A stretch of 8,779 nt of DNA, taken from the NCBI GenBank assembly GCA_020425835.1, contig JAGQRC010000098.1, forward strand, positions 1 through 8,779, written 5' to 3'. Within the stretch, counting starts at the first letter, position 1. Each line of letters starts with the position of its first letter. The position numbers were made by a program, and so were the translations under genes. The stretch comes from Planctomycetota bacterium (GTDB taxonomy: Bacteria; Planctomycetota; UBA8108; UBA1146; JAJFFE01). This document shows positions 1 to 7,700 of the stretch, piece after piece. Below the pieces are notes generated by a model that was given only the letters and a program-made list of their open reading frames with translations, did not search any database and was not told the origin of the DNA.

Positions 1-232
1 AGCCGACCTTGTCGGCAGTGGGACTCGTCGGGCGGTAGACGCCGGTCGCCACCCAGATCCGATCGCCGGGACTGGCGACCTCGAGCGCTTCATCGAGCGT
101 CGTGAACGACGTGTTCCACGAGACCCCGTCGCCCCCCGGCGCCGCATTCCCGTCGACGTGCCACACGGCGGCGCGACCATCCGTCGTGCCGAGAAGAGCG
201 CCGATCATGAAAAGGTATCGGTAGAAACGCAC
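1..232 (-). CDS. Secreted parallel beta-helix-type protein, N-terminal fragment (runs off the left edge)
   Basis: Reading leftwards from a GTG at 232, the frame stays open to the window edge (77 codons). It begins with a short basic, aromatic N-region (RFYRYLF), a small hydrophobic core (MIGALLG) and a likely cleavage site after DGRAA, as in a signal peptide. The mature part contains VDGNAAPGGDG, then SWNTSFTTLDEALEVASPGD and RIWVATGVYRPT. This is the typical start of bacterial secreted right-handed beta-helix proteins (DG/GDG, W-A-F-L-DAL, GD-IWVA-GTYRPT), many of them surface proteins of Planctomycetota and Bacteroidetes. GTG at 232 is preferred because it keeps the charged N-region, and a G-rich stretch lies just upstream. 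ATG at 208 is possible but would lose the basic residues and has no Shine-Dalgarno. The catalytic or binding function would lie in the missing part, so none can be given. The call as exported beta-helix-type is fairly secure; the exact start is less so. Confidence 0.72.
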   Translation of the reverse strand, partial: MRFYRYLFMIGALLGTTDGRAAVWHVDGNAAPGGDGVSWNTSFTTLDEALEVASPGDRIWVATGVYRPTSPTADKVG

Positions 233-566
233 GCGACCCCCCGGTCTCCGACTCGAGTAGGAACTCTCGGCCAGCCCACCCCACGGCGAGGACCAGCTCT
301 CGAATGTCTATCGGAATCGGACGCGTGCACGTTGACGAGGAGATCCCCCGGACCGGGGGGCGGAGCTCTCGCGACGGGCGCAGCGCAGGATTCGAGCGCG
401 TCTCCGAGGACGCCCTCGCTCGGGCACGCCGTCGGGGCCCGTCCGGCGCATCGAGTTATCGGGCGTTGTGTCCCCGCGGTGGAGGGGGCGTTCGTTCGGT
501 GGCACCCCACGGATGTTAGACTTCGCGAGAAGACGCTATTCATCCCGTCCTCCTCGAGAGAACCGA
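233..566. other. Divergent intergenic region, no supported gene
   Basis: This stretch of about 330 bases lies between the divergent starts of the left-edge secreted protein and the sugar transferase, so it should hold both promoters. Several small open frames cross it, but their translations are rich in Arg, Gly and Pro, with no motif or good ribosome site, so I do not call genes. The only clear structure is a 15-base GC palindrome at 345-359. A weak -10-like patch (TATTCA, near 538-543) precedes the sugar transferase, without a convincing -35. A start for the transferase at 513 is in frame, but it would add an Arg-rich extension without a Shine-Dalgarno site. Confidence 0.5.
345..359. repeat. 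GC palindrome CCCCCGGACCGGGGG
   Basis: This is a perfect inverted repeat with 7-base arms around a single central A, in the divergent intergenic region. The one-base centre makes a tight RNA hairpin unlikely unless the inner pairs open. A dimeric protein could bind it, but chance is also plausible at this GC content. No function is assigned. Confidence 0.35.
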
Positions 567-1769
567 ATGCAGACCACTCGAACTCCCGAGACTCCGACGA
601 GCGAGCCGAACCCGACCGAACCCGAGACACCGGACCTGCCGACGAAAGAGCGCCGCTCCGGTCGACCGCGTCCCGAGATCACCGCCCCCGTCGGGGCGCT
701 CCCCGACCTTCCCGAGCTCCCCCCGACCCGGGGGCGTCGTCGACACAACGTCGTACTCGTGGGACTCAACGGTCGGAGTCGCCGGTATCTCGAAGGGGTT
801 CAGGCCTATCGTTCCAAGGGCGTGCAAGTCGTCTGCGTCCTCGACACGCAGCACCTCGAGGACGAGGAGCCCCAACCTCACCAGGAAGCGTGCCTGAGCC
901 TGATCGAGTCGATGGGTATCCCCCACCTCGGCACGATCGATCGCCTGACTCAGGTCCTGGTCAGCCTGCCGATCGACGAAGTGCACATCACGCTGCCGAT
1001 GAAGTCCTGCTACGACGACATCGACGGCGTGCTCGCCGTATGCGAGCAGGCGGGCGTTCCCGCGAGCCTCACCACCGACCTCTTCGAGAGCGGATCGGCG
1101 ACGCTCTGCGTCCTGGGAAACCTCCGCGGAAGCGCGCGCCTGGCGTACTCGTGCGCACAACGGACGCTCCTCGATCGCGTCCTCAAGCGAACGCTCGACT
1201 TCGTCGGCGCGCTCGTCGGTCTGAGTGTCTTCGCGATCCCGATGATCCTGATCGCCCTCGCGGTCAAGCTCACCTCCAAGGGTCCGATCCTGTTCCGACA
1301 GGAGCGCTTCGGCATGAACCACCGACCGTTCACGATGCTGAAGTTCCGCACCATGGTGGTCGATGCCGAGGAGCGTCGAGGAGAGCTCGAGTCGGCGAAC
1401 GAGATGAACGGCCCGGTGTTCAAGATCCGGCGGGATCCCCGGATCACCGCGGTCGGCCGTCTCCTCCGGAAGTTCTCGCTCGACGAGTTGCCGCAACTGT
1501 TCAACGTGCTGCGCGGGGAAATGAGCCTCGTCGGTCCGCGACCTCCCATCGGCAAGGAGGTTCGCGAGTACGAGTGGTGGCAGCGGCGTCGCTTGAGCAC
1601 GCGACCGGGGCTCACCTGCTTCTGGCAGATCTCCGGGAGGAACGAGATCGACTTCGAGGAGTGGATGCGCCTCGATCTCCGGTACATCGACAACTGGTCG
1701 ATCGGGCTCGATCTCAAGTTGATCCTGGCCACCATCCCCGCCGTGCTCCTCGGCCGCGGCGCGAGCTGA
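567..1769 (+). CDS. Polyprenyl-phosphate sugar-1-phosphate transferase (bacterial sugar transferase), lacking the usual N-terminal membrane domain
   Basis: This 400-residue protein probably starts exopolysaccharide or glycan assembly by moving a sugar-1-phosphate from an NDP-sugar to undecaprenyl phosphate at the inner membrane. Residues 1-57 are Pro/Glu/Arg-rich and look disordered. Residues 60-185 form a Rossmann-like CoA-binding-type domain (VVLVGLNGR at 62-70). Residues 205-400 are the catalytic monotopic domain. It has a re-entrant helix (K208, D211, P225, K234), then GPILFRQERFG, KFRTM (259-263), the D306-E307 dyad in SLDELPQLFNVLRGEMS, LVGPRP (321-326), TRPGLTCFWQISGR and RLDLRYIDNWS. 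Family relatives of the WbaP/WcaJ type have four transmembrane helices before the Rossmann domain, and these are absent here. The start at 567 follows GAGAG at 556-560. An in-frame ATG at 513 would not supply helices either. The sugar substrate cannot be read from sequence, and no glycosyltransferases follow. Confidence 0.93.
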   Translation: MQTTRTPETPTSEPNPTEPETPDLPTKERRSGRPRPEITAPVGALPDLPELPPTRGRRRHNVVLVGLNGRSRRYLEGVQAYRSKGVQVVCVLDTQHLEDEEPQPHQEACLSLIESMGIPHLGTIDRLTQVLVSLPIDEVHITLPMKSCYDDIDGVLAVCEQAGVPASLTTDLFESGSATLCVLGNLRGSARLAYSCAQRTLLDRVLKRTLDFVGALVGLSVFAIPMILIALAVKLTSKGPILFRQERFGMNHRPFTMLKFRTMVVDAEERRGELESANEMNGPVFKIRRDPRITAVGRLLRKFSLDELPQLFNVLRGEMSLVGPRPPIGKEVREYEWWQRRRLSTRPGLTCFWQISGRNEIDFEEWMRLDLRYIDNWSIGLDLKLILATIPAVLLGRGAS

Positions 1770-1856
1770 CCGCGCTCCGGTCGCCGCCGTCCCGACTGGT
1801 CTTGAGTCCGACGCGCGACCCTGAGACCCTTCTCGGTCATACCCCGTACCGAATCG

Positions 1857-1861
1857 AGAGG
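1857..1861 (+). promoter_or_regulatory. Shine-Dalgarno site of the lipoprotein gene
   Basis: AGAGG lies 7 bases before ATG 1869, within the stretch GAGAGGTGG. This supports 1869 over the ATG two codons later at 1875. Confidence 0.6.
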
Positions 1862-1868
1862 TGGTCTC

Positions 1869-2519
1869 ATGTCGATGCATCGCGGGACCTCGGTTCCCTC
1901 ACTGCCGCTCTTCGCCCTTCTCGCGCTGCTCCCGGTCGGCTGCGCGAGCTGGCTCAGCCGTGTCGACAGCGCAACCCCGATTCCCGGTGGTGGGATCAAG
2001 GTGGAGGATGGCGCCGGGGAGACCCTGTTCGAGCTCGAGCCGGACGGTAGCGACATCGACCTCGAATCCCCAGCGGGTCGGGTCGGGACCTACCGAGTCG
2101 TCGGGGATCGAATCGAGTTCCACGGCGTCGATGGCGCCGAGTACGAGTTCGCCCGGTCGGACGGATCCGCTTGGACCGTGGAGGTCCGATCCGGCGAGCA
2201 GACTCGGATCAAGATCGGTCAGGAGCCCGATGGCGACTTCCGCGTCGACGACGCGGGTGGCCAGGAGCGGTGGAAGATCAAGAAGCGCGACTACGGCTAC
2301 AAGGTGGTGAGCAGCGTGACGACGCGCGAGTGGAAGGTCCGCGTCAAGTCGGACAAGGCATCGGTGCGCGACGACACGGACACGACCATCCTCTCCACGG
2401 ACGACACGACCTCCGGCCCCTTCATGGCATGCCTCTCGCTCGCGTCGGACCCCGCAACGGCGTCACTCCCCCTGCGCGCGGGACTCGCCCTCGCCACCGC
2501 GGTGTGGCCGATTCGGTGA
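1869..2519 (+). CDS. Lipoprotein of unknown family with beta-rich repeats
   Basis: This 216-residue protein begins with a type II signal sequence. A hydrophobic stretch (SLPLFALLALLPVGC) ends at Cys25, the likely lipidated residue. The -3 Pro is unusual for a lipobox (L-P-V-G-C), but -1 Gly fits. The mature part is acidic and Gly/Asp-rich, with alternating short strands and turns such as KVEDGAGETLFELEPDG, EFHGVDGAEYEFARSDG and RVDDAGGQERWKIKKRDYG. These look like three degenerate beta-hairpin units of about 25-35 residues. Residues 150-165 become basic, and the last 35 are more hydrophobic (ACLSLASDPATASLPLRAG). I do not recognise the family. A signal for outer-membrane retention cannot be judged. 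The gene lies 99 bases after the sugar transferase and 29 before the EI24-type gene, so it is probably co-transcribed with the latter and may act with it in the envelope. Confidence 0.8.
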   Translation: MSMHRGTSVPSLPLFALLALLPVGCASWLSRVDSATPIPGGGIKVEDGAGETLFELEPDGSDIDLESPAGRVGTYRVVGDRIEFHGVDGAEYEFARSDGSAWTVEVRSGEQTRIKIGQEPDGDFRVDDAGGQERWKIKKRDYGYKVVSSVTTREWKVRVKSDKASVRDDTDTTILSTDDTTSGPFMACLSLASDPATASLPLRAGLALATAVWPIR

Positions 2520-2532
2520 ACGATCGGGAGTG

Positions 2533-2538
2533 AAGGGA
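2533..2538 (+). promoter_or_regulatory. Shine-Dalgarno site supporting a TTG start at 2549
   Basis: AAGGGA ends 10 bases before TTG 2549. An in-frame stop at 2531-2533 leaves no start further upstream, and no ATG or GTG occurs soon downstream, so this site supports the TTG. Confidence 0.55.
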
Positions 2539-2548
2539 CTGTTCAGGT

Positions 2549-3328
2549 TTGAGCTCGAACCAACTCCCCGGACGGAGTCGATCCAGCAGCGGCACCGGAG
2601 CATTCGTCGATGGCTTTCGCACGTTCTTCGACGGGCTCCAGTTCGTCCTGTCGCGACCGCGACTGCTGCCCCACGTCGTCGCCCCCTGCCTGCTGACGCT
2701 CGCGCTGTTCTCGGCGGCGACCGTCTTCGCCTTCTACTTCACGGGTGATCTCCACGCGTGGCTGTTCCCGGAGGCTGCGGGTTGGCTGTGGACGACGGTC
2801 TCCTACGTCGCCGTGGCGGTCCTGCTGCTCGTCGCTTGGGTCTTCGGGCTCGCGACCATCGGCAGCATGATCGCATCACCCTTCAACGACTATCTCTCGC
2901 AACGCGTCGAGCTCGAGCTGCTGTCCGACCCGCTCCAACCGTCGGGTGGCGTGGCTCGCCTGACCCAGGACATCGCGCACACGCTGAAGCACGAGAGCAT
3001 CCGCCTCGCGATCTACGTCGGGTTGTTCGTCGCCTGCCTTCCCCTGCTGATCGTACCGGTGGCGGGGGCGGTGCTGTTCTCGATCGCGCTGGGCTACATC
3101 AACATCCGGTACTTCGCGTGGAACGGGCTCGACTACTGCATGGGGCGACGGCACTGGCGATTCCGCCGCAAGATGGCGTTCCTGAGGCGCCACCGCTCGC
3201 GGACTCTCGGGTACGGCACTGCATCCCTCCTCTTCCTCTCCATCCCGCTCACGATGCTCTTCGTGCTCCCGCTGCTGTCGGTCGGCGGGTCGATCTTGTT
3301 CTGTCGCATCGTGCGCGAGGAGGAGTGA
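2549..3328 (+). CDS. EI24/CysZ-type integral membrane protein
   Basis: This 259-residue protein has about four hydrophobic segments: near 38-64, 80-105, 152-186 and 223-251. The layout and motifs match the EI24 domain family. There is an N-terminal amphipathic GFRTFFDGLQFVLSRPRLLP, then after the second helix ASPFNDYLSQRVE (109-121). An amphipathic stretch follows (LTQDIAHTLKHESIRLAIY), then YINIRYFAWNGLDYCMGRR (183-201), then a basic cytoplasmic-looking loop (RRHWRFRRKMAFLRRHRSR). In E. coli the family member CysZ imports sulfate. Most bacterial homologues outside cys operons have no established substrate, and no sulfur-assimilation gene is present here, so I do not call it cysZ. Translation starts at TTG 2549 after AAGGGA. 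Its stop lies 16 bases from the stop of the convergent fructosamine kinase gene. Confidence 0.83.
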   Translation: MSSNQLPGRSRSSSGTGAFVDGFRTFFDGLQFVLSRPRLLPHVVAPCLLTLALFSAATVFAFYFTGDLHAWLFPEAAGWLWTTVSYVAVAVLLLVAWVFGLATIGSMIASPFNDYLSQRVELELLSDPLQPSGGVARLTQDIAHTLKHESIRLAIYVGLFVACLPLLIVPVAGAVLFSIALGYINIRYFAWNGLDYCMGRRHWRFRRKMAFLRRHRSRTLGYGTASLLFLSIPLTMLFVLPLLSVGGSILFCRIVREEE

Positions 3329-3344
3329 GCCCGCCCCACCCGCC

Positions 3345-4232
3345 TCAGGGACAGAGCGCATCCGCGATCGCCACCGCGCGGGCGGCGTAGCTGCGGCCGA
3401 ACAGGTTGAGGTGGTTGAGCACGTGATACAGCCGGTACACGCCGAGCCGCTCCTCGACGCGGTCCTGATCGTCCTGCGCCTCGGCGTAGGCGCGGTGGCA
3501 CGACTCCGGGAACCCTCCGAACAGTTGCATCATGGCGATGTCCGCCCAGCCGTCGCCGACCGAGACCGCGGGGTCGATCAACGCGACTCGAACGCCCCCG
3601 TCCGCCACCCGCACGGGCAGCGCGTTGCCCGACCAGAGATCCCCGTGCAACAAGGACGGGCGGGGCCGCGCCGGAAGGATGCGATCGAGTCGCTCCACGA
3701 GCCTCTCGAGCGATCGCCGTTCCGCCCCTCGAAGGAGCCCCGCTCGCTCGGCGAGGCGTACCTGATGACCGATTCGATGCTCGCGGTTGAACTCGACCCA
3801 GTCCCGGGTCCAAGGGTTGGGCTGCGAAGTCGCACCGACGTGATTGTCGTGATCGAAGCCGTAGCGGTCGTACCCACCTGCCGCGTGGAGCGCCGCGAGT
3901 TCGACCCCGAAGCGTCGCCAGACGTCCGACGAGACGGAGTCGGCCGGCTCGAGCGCCTCGAGCAGGAAGACCGCGCGCTCGCCCACCCTGCTGACCCCGA
4001 GCGGCTTCGGCACGAGCACGGTGCGCGTCCGATCGAGCGCCTCGAGGCCCGCGCGCTCCTCCTCGAACGCCGAGGCGGCGCGCCGGTGATTGCACTTCGC
4101 GACGAAGGCGCGGCCGTCTTCGAGCTCGATCCGTTCGACGTCGTGAATGCACCCGCCACCGAGGGACCGACGGCTCCGGACGCGAACGTCGATCCCGTGT
4201 TCCCCGAGCGCGGCCTCGACGGGATCGCTCAT
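3345..4232 (-). CDS. Fructosamine/ribulosamine 3-kinase family protein
   Basis: This 295-residue cytoplasmic kinase has the usual length for the family. The family phosphorylates O3 of sugar adducts on protein lysines, making them unstable so the amine is regenerated. Bacterial members tested act mainly on ribulosamines and erythrulosamines. Visible features are the glycine-rich P-loop GGGCIHD (25-31) with Cys28, ATP-binding Lys46 (FVAKCN) and the helix-C-like FEEERAGLEAL (56-66). Next come NPWTRDWVEFNREHRI (139-154), the catalytic loop HGDLWSGN (196-203, base Asp198) and the metal-binding IDPA (Asp220). After these are ADIAMMQLFGGFP (230-242) and YRLYHVLNHLNLFGRSY (266-282). ATG 4232 is chosen because it overlaps the phosphatase stop as ATGA, pointing to translational coupling. 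An in-frame GTG at 4280 would add 16 Arg-rich residues. The context with the phosphatase supports a protein-deglycation role. The substrate is inferred. Confidence 0.92.
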   Translation of the reverse strand: MSDPVEAALGEHGIDVRVRSRRSLGGGCIHDVERIELEDGRAFVAKCNHRRAASAFEEERAGLEALDRTRTVLVPKPLGVSRVGERAVFLLEALEPADSVSSDVWRRFGVELAALHAAGGYDRYGFDHDNHVGATSQPNPWTRDWVEFNREHRIGHQVRLAERAGLLRGAERRSLERLVERLDRILPARPRPSLLHGDLWSGNALPVRVADGGVRVALIDPAVSVGDGWADIAMMQLFGGFPESCHRAYAEAQDDQDRVEERLGVYRLYHVLNHLNLFGRSYAARAVAIADALCP

Positions 4233-4708
4233 CGCGCGTCGTTCGAGCGTGCGACGAGTTCGGCGAGGAGCTTCTGACACGCGGAGTCGACCAGCCGATA
4301 GACCTGCTCGAAACCATCGACGCCGCCGTAGTAGGGATCGGGGACCTCGCGGACCTCCGCGGCGGGATCGGCCTCGAGGAGCAATCGAACTCGAGCGCGG
4401 GGGGCGCCGGCCGCGACGAGATGCTCGACGTTGGAGTCATCCATCGCGACGATCGAATCGAAGTGGGTGAAGTCGCGCGGGACCACTTGACGCGCGCGGC
4501 TGGTCAGCTCGACTCCGTGACGCGCGGCCGTGGCCCGCATCCGCGGATCGGCGCGCTCACCACTGTGCCAACCTCCGGTTCCGGCCGAGTCGATCTCGAA
4601 GCGATGGTCGACGCCCTCTCGACGGGCGTGATGCAGGAACAGCCCCTCGGCCAGCGGGCTCCGACAGATGTTGCCCAGACACACGAACAACACACGATGC
4701 GTGGCCAC
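4229..4708 (-). CDS. Low-molecular-weight protein tyrosine phosphatase family protein, possible ribulosamine-5-phosphatase
   Basis: From GTG 4708 this is a 159-residue protein, the normal size of the LMW-PTP family. The phosphate-binding loop CLGNICRS (10-17) carries nucleophile Cys10 and Arg16. The general acid is Asp124 in the DPYYGG motif (124-129). Other family marks are IDSAGTGGWHSGERADPRM (39-57) and DFTHFDSIVAMDDSN (79-93). The start is fixed by GGAGGA 7 bases upstream. An earlier ATG at 4789 would run into the preceding gene and add 27 unlike residues. Family members dephosphorylate phosphotyrosine, often on polysaccharide-regulating kinases, and some act as phosphatases on protein-bound ribulosamine or erythrulosamine 5-phosphate. 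The ATGA overlap with the fructosamine kinase gene favours the latter role here, and no BY-kinase is seen nearby. A role in controlling exopolysaccharide made through the sugar transferase is the alternative. Confidence 0.93.
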   Translation of the reverse strand: MATHRVLFVCLGNICRSPLAEGLFLHHARREGVDHRFEIDSAGTGGWHSGERADPRMRATAARHGVELTSRARQVVPRDFTHFDSIVAMDDSNVEHLVAAGAPRARVRLLLEADPAAEVREVPDPYYGGVDGFEQVYRLVDSACQKLLAELVARSNDAR

Positions 4709-4715
4709 GAATCGG

Positions 4716-4721
4716 TCCTCC
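4716..4721 (-). promoter_or_regulatory. Shine-Dalgarno site of the LMW phosphatase gene
   Basis: GGAGGA on the minus strand lies 7 bases before GTG 4708, in the 23-base gap after the stop of the large secreted-protein gene. It decides the GTG start of the phosphatase. Confidence 0.8.
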
Positions 4722-4731
4722 GAACGCACGC

Positions 4732-7700
4732 TCAAGGACAGGTCGACGTCTCGCAAGTCAACACGTCCAGCGTCGGGTCGGCCCCGCAATCCGGGAAGGG
4801 GATCTCGGGTGGTGGGCCGCCGGCGAAGAAGTAGTCGAGAATGACGATCGGATCGGTGATGTCGATGGACCCATCGTCGTTGACGTCGGTCGCCGCTTCA
4901 CAGGCGAGCGTGCCCTTCTGGAAGAGGTACGCCAGCGTGTAGATCGTATCCGACAGGTCGACGGTCCCGTCCTGGTTGCTGTCGCCACGGAGGAACGGAG
5001 GGAGACACCCCTGGACGTCGATCGCCATCATCGCGATGTCGCTGGTGACCGACTCGCAAGCGCTGGTGACCACGACGTCGATCTCTGCGCCGTCGTCGGT
5101 CGCGGCGGCGGTGAAGGTCAGCGATGACTCGACCGCGTCGGGGATCGGCACCCCATCGCGACGCCACTGGTAGGCGTAGGGCGCGAGTCCACCGGACACT
5201 TCGACCGAGAAGCCGACCTCGTCGTCCGGACAGAAGGTCAACGACTGGGGCGAAGTCGTGATCTCGGTCGGCACGGCGATCGAGACGAAGCAGGATCCGG
5301 TCGTTGCGGTACGGCTGAACGACTGGCCGCAACCATTGGTCACCAGCACGTCGTACCGACCCGCCTCGGCGTCGGTCACCGCGGTCAACGACAACGTGGC
5401 CTCGGTCTCTCCGGCGATGGCCGCCCCGTCGAAGTACCACTGATAGGCGAAGGGACCGGTTCCCTCGACCATGACCTCGAGGTCGAGACCCGCACCGTCG
5501 CACACACCCTGTGACGGTGTGAGGGCGATGAGTGAGGGCACCGTCCGCACCGACAGGGTCGCGGACCCGCTCGTCGACGGGCCGCAGTCGTTCGACACCT
5601 CCACGGCATAGAGACCGGCCGAGTCCGGGGTGACCGGGTCGACCACGAGGATGTTGTCGGTCGCGTCGGGGATCGGCACGCCGTCGAAGTACCATTGGTA
5701 CGACAGAGGTCCGAGATCGGTCGCGAAAACGGCGAACGCGGCGGCGCTCCCGGCGCAGACCTCCTGGTCGAGAGGATCGAACAGGATCACCGGCACGTCG
5801 CGCGGGACCAGCCCGGCGGGAGGACTCAGCGTCGGGCCGCAAGCGTTGGTCGCAGCGACATCGTAGTTGCCGGCATCCGCAGTGGAGAACGAGGTGATCG
5901 TCAACTCGGAGCCGGTCGCGCCCGGGATGGCGATGCCGTTCTTCCGCCACTGGTAGGTCACCGGCGTCGGACTGTCGACGACGAACTGCAGCGTGACCGA
6001 GGAACCCAGGCAGACGAGCTGCCCGATCGGGGGCATCACGATGGCCGGCGGCCCCTCGAGCGAGAGCACTGCCGCCGCGCTGGGGGTCGATCCACAGCCG
6101 TTGGTGACGACGACGTCGTAGTCCCCCGCTGCCGAGGGTTCGACGTCCGGGAGGGCCAGTGTCGACATCGTCGCTCCCGGAATGTCCGCACCATCGAAGC
6201 GCCACTGGTAGGTCAAGGGTCCGGCGCCGCTCGCCGCCGTCGTGAACAGGACCACGTCCCCGAGGCAGGCGACCTGGCTGGCCGGCTCCACTTCGATGAT
6301 CGGCACGGTGTCCACGATCAGCACGGCGGGATCGCTCACCGCGACGTCGACGCTGTTGGTGACCACCACGTCGTAGGTCCCGGCGTCCGCGAGCGTGACC
6401 ATCGGGATGGAGAACGCGGGGTCGATCGCCCCCGGGATGTCGGCTCCATCGAAACGCCACTGGTAGGAGAGTGGTTGGGCGCCGATCGCCTCCACCGAGA
6501 AGCTCACCCTGCCGTCCTCGCAGACCTGCACATCGAGCGGCGGCGTCACGATCTCCGGGGGGAGATCGACGATCAGCTCGGCGATCGCGCTGACCACCGT
6601 GCCGCAGCCGTTCGAGACCTCGACCTGGTACTCGCCCGCGTCGGCCGGAACGGTCGAGGGGATCGTGAAGGTGGGACGCGTCGCACCGACGATCGGCGAA
6701 CCATCCTTGAGCCACTGGTACTGCAGCTCGGGGGTTCCGGACGCGATGACCTCGAACGAAGCGACCGTGCCTTCCGGCGCCATGACACCCGCGGGATCGA
6801 CGAGGATCGTCGGACAAGTCGGGTCGCAGTAGGGAACGCCGAAGCCCTCGGCGAAGCGATCCGCCACCGCGGTGTCGTCGAGGGCGATCCCGTGAACGAT
6901 CAGCTCGTGGAGGAGACCGGTGAAATGGAAGTCGCCGGCCAAGGACTGCATCCACCCGAGGTGGAGCGGCGCGGTGGGCGAAGCGAACGCGCCGGTGAAG
7001 GCCACGGGAGCACTCGTGACCGGGAGTCCGTCGACGTACAGTCGCGCTTCTTGCACGGACGCATCGTGGACCGCCACAATGTGGTGCGGCTGGAAATTGA
7101 GCAGGTTCTGGGTCCCGCTCAAGAAGATGCTGTCGCTGCCGTCGGCGTCCGCGAAGAACAGCGAGGCGCGTCCGGTCGCCGTTTGTCCGATCCAAACCTG
7201 CAAGGACGTGTTCTCGTCGAATCGGCCGAGGAAGATCTGGGAGCCGGTGGTCGCCAGCTGAACCCACGCCTCCAACGAGAAGCTCGAGCCGGCCGGGAAG
7301 TCGAAGGAGGGGTCGGCCGGAGCGGAGAGCTCCGACTGAGCGGTGAACCGAAGACCGAGATCCTCCTGGATCGGGCACGTCGCGCCAGTGCACGACGCAT
7401 CGTTCCCGCCGAACTCGTCCCGGAAGATCACTCCCGGATCATCCAGCGGCCAATAGGAGATGACTCCGGCGGGACAATCGAGGGGTGGCACCACCGAGAG
7501 CGTGAACATCTGATGGGCGACTCCCACGCTGTTGGTCGCTTCGATGATCACGTCGTGCGGACCGAGGTCGCCGATGGTGGGCATCCAACTGAGGAGTGCG
7601 CGACCGTTCGGGAGCACGGAGAAACTCGCGGTGGCCGGCGCTTCGATCAAGCTCAGCACCGGCTCATCGATACCGAACGACGCGGCCGTGTAGAGGTACG

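Noticed and set aside
1814..1840. A possible terminator after the sugar transferase gene (GACC/GAGA paired with TCTC/GGTC)
   Set aside because: The stem is short and interrupted by a bulge, and no T-run follows.
158..2050. A 630-codon plus-strand frame overlapping the sugar transferase
   Set aside because: It is an Arg/Pro-rich shadow frame without motifs. The transferase frame contains all family signatures.
3133..4440. A 435-codon minus-strand frame over the kinase and phosphatase genes
   Set aside because: Its translation is Arg/Ser/Pro-rich without motifs. The kinase and phosphatase frames carry intact catalytic motifs.
4898..7393. An 831-codon minus-strand frame inside the secreted-protein gene
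   Set aside because: It is a shifted reading of the same DNA with low-complexity Arg/Gly-rich translation and no start signal.
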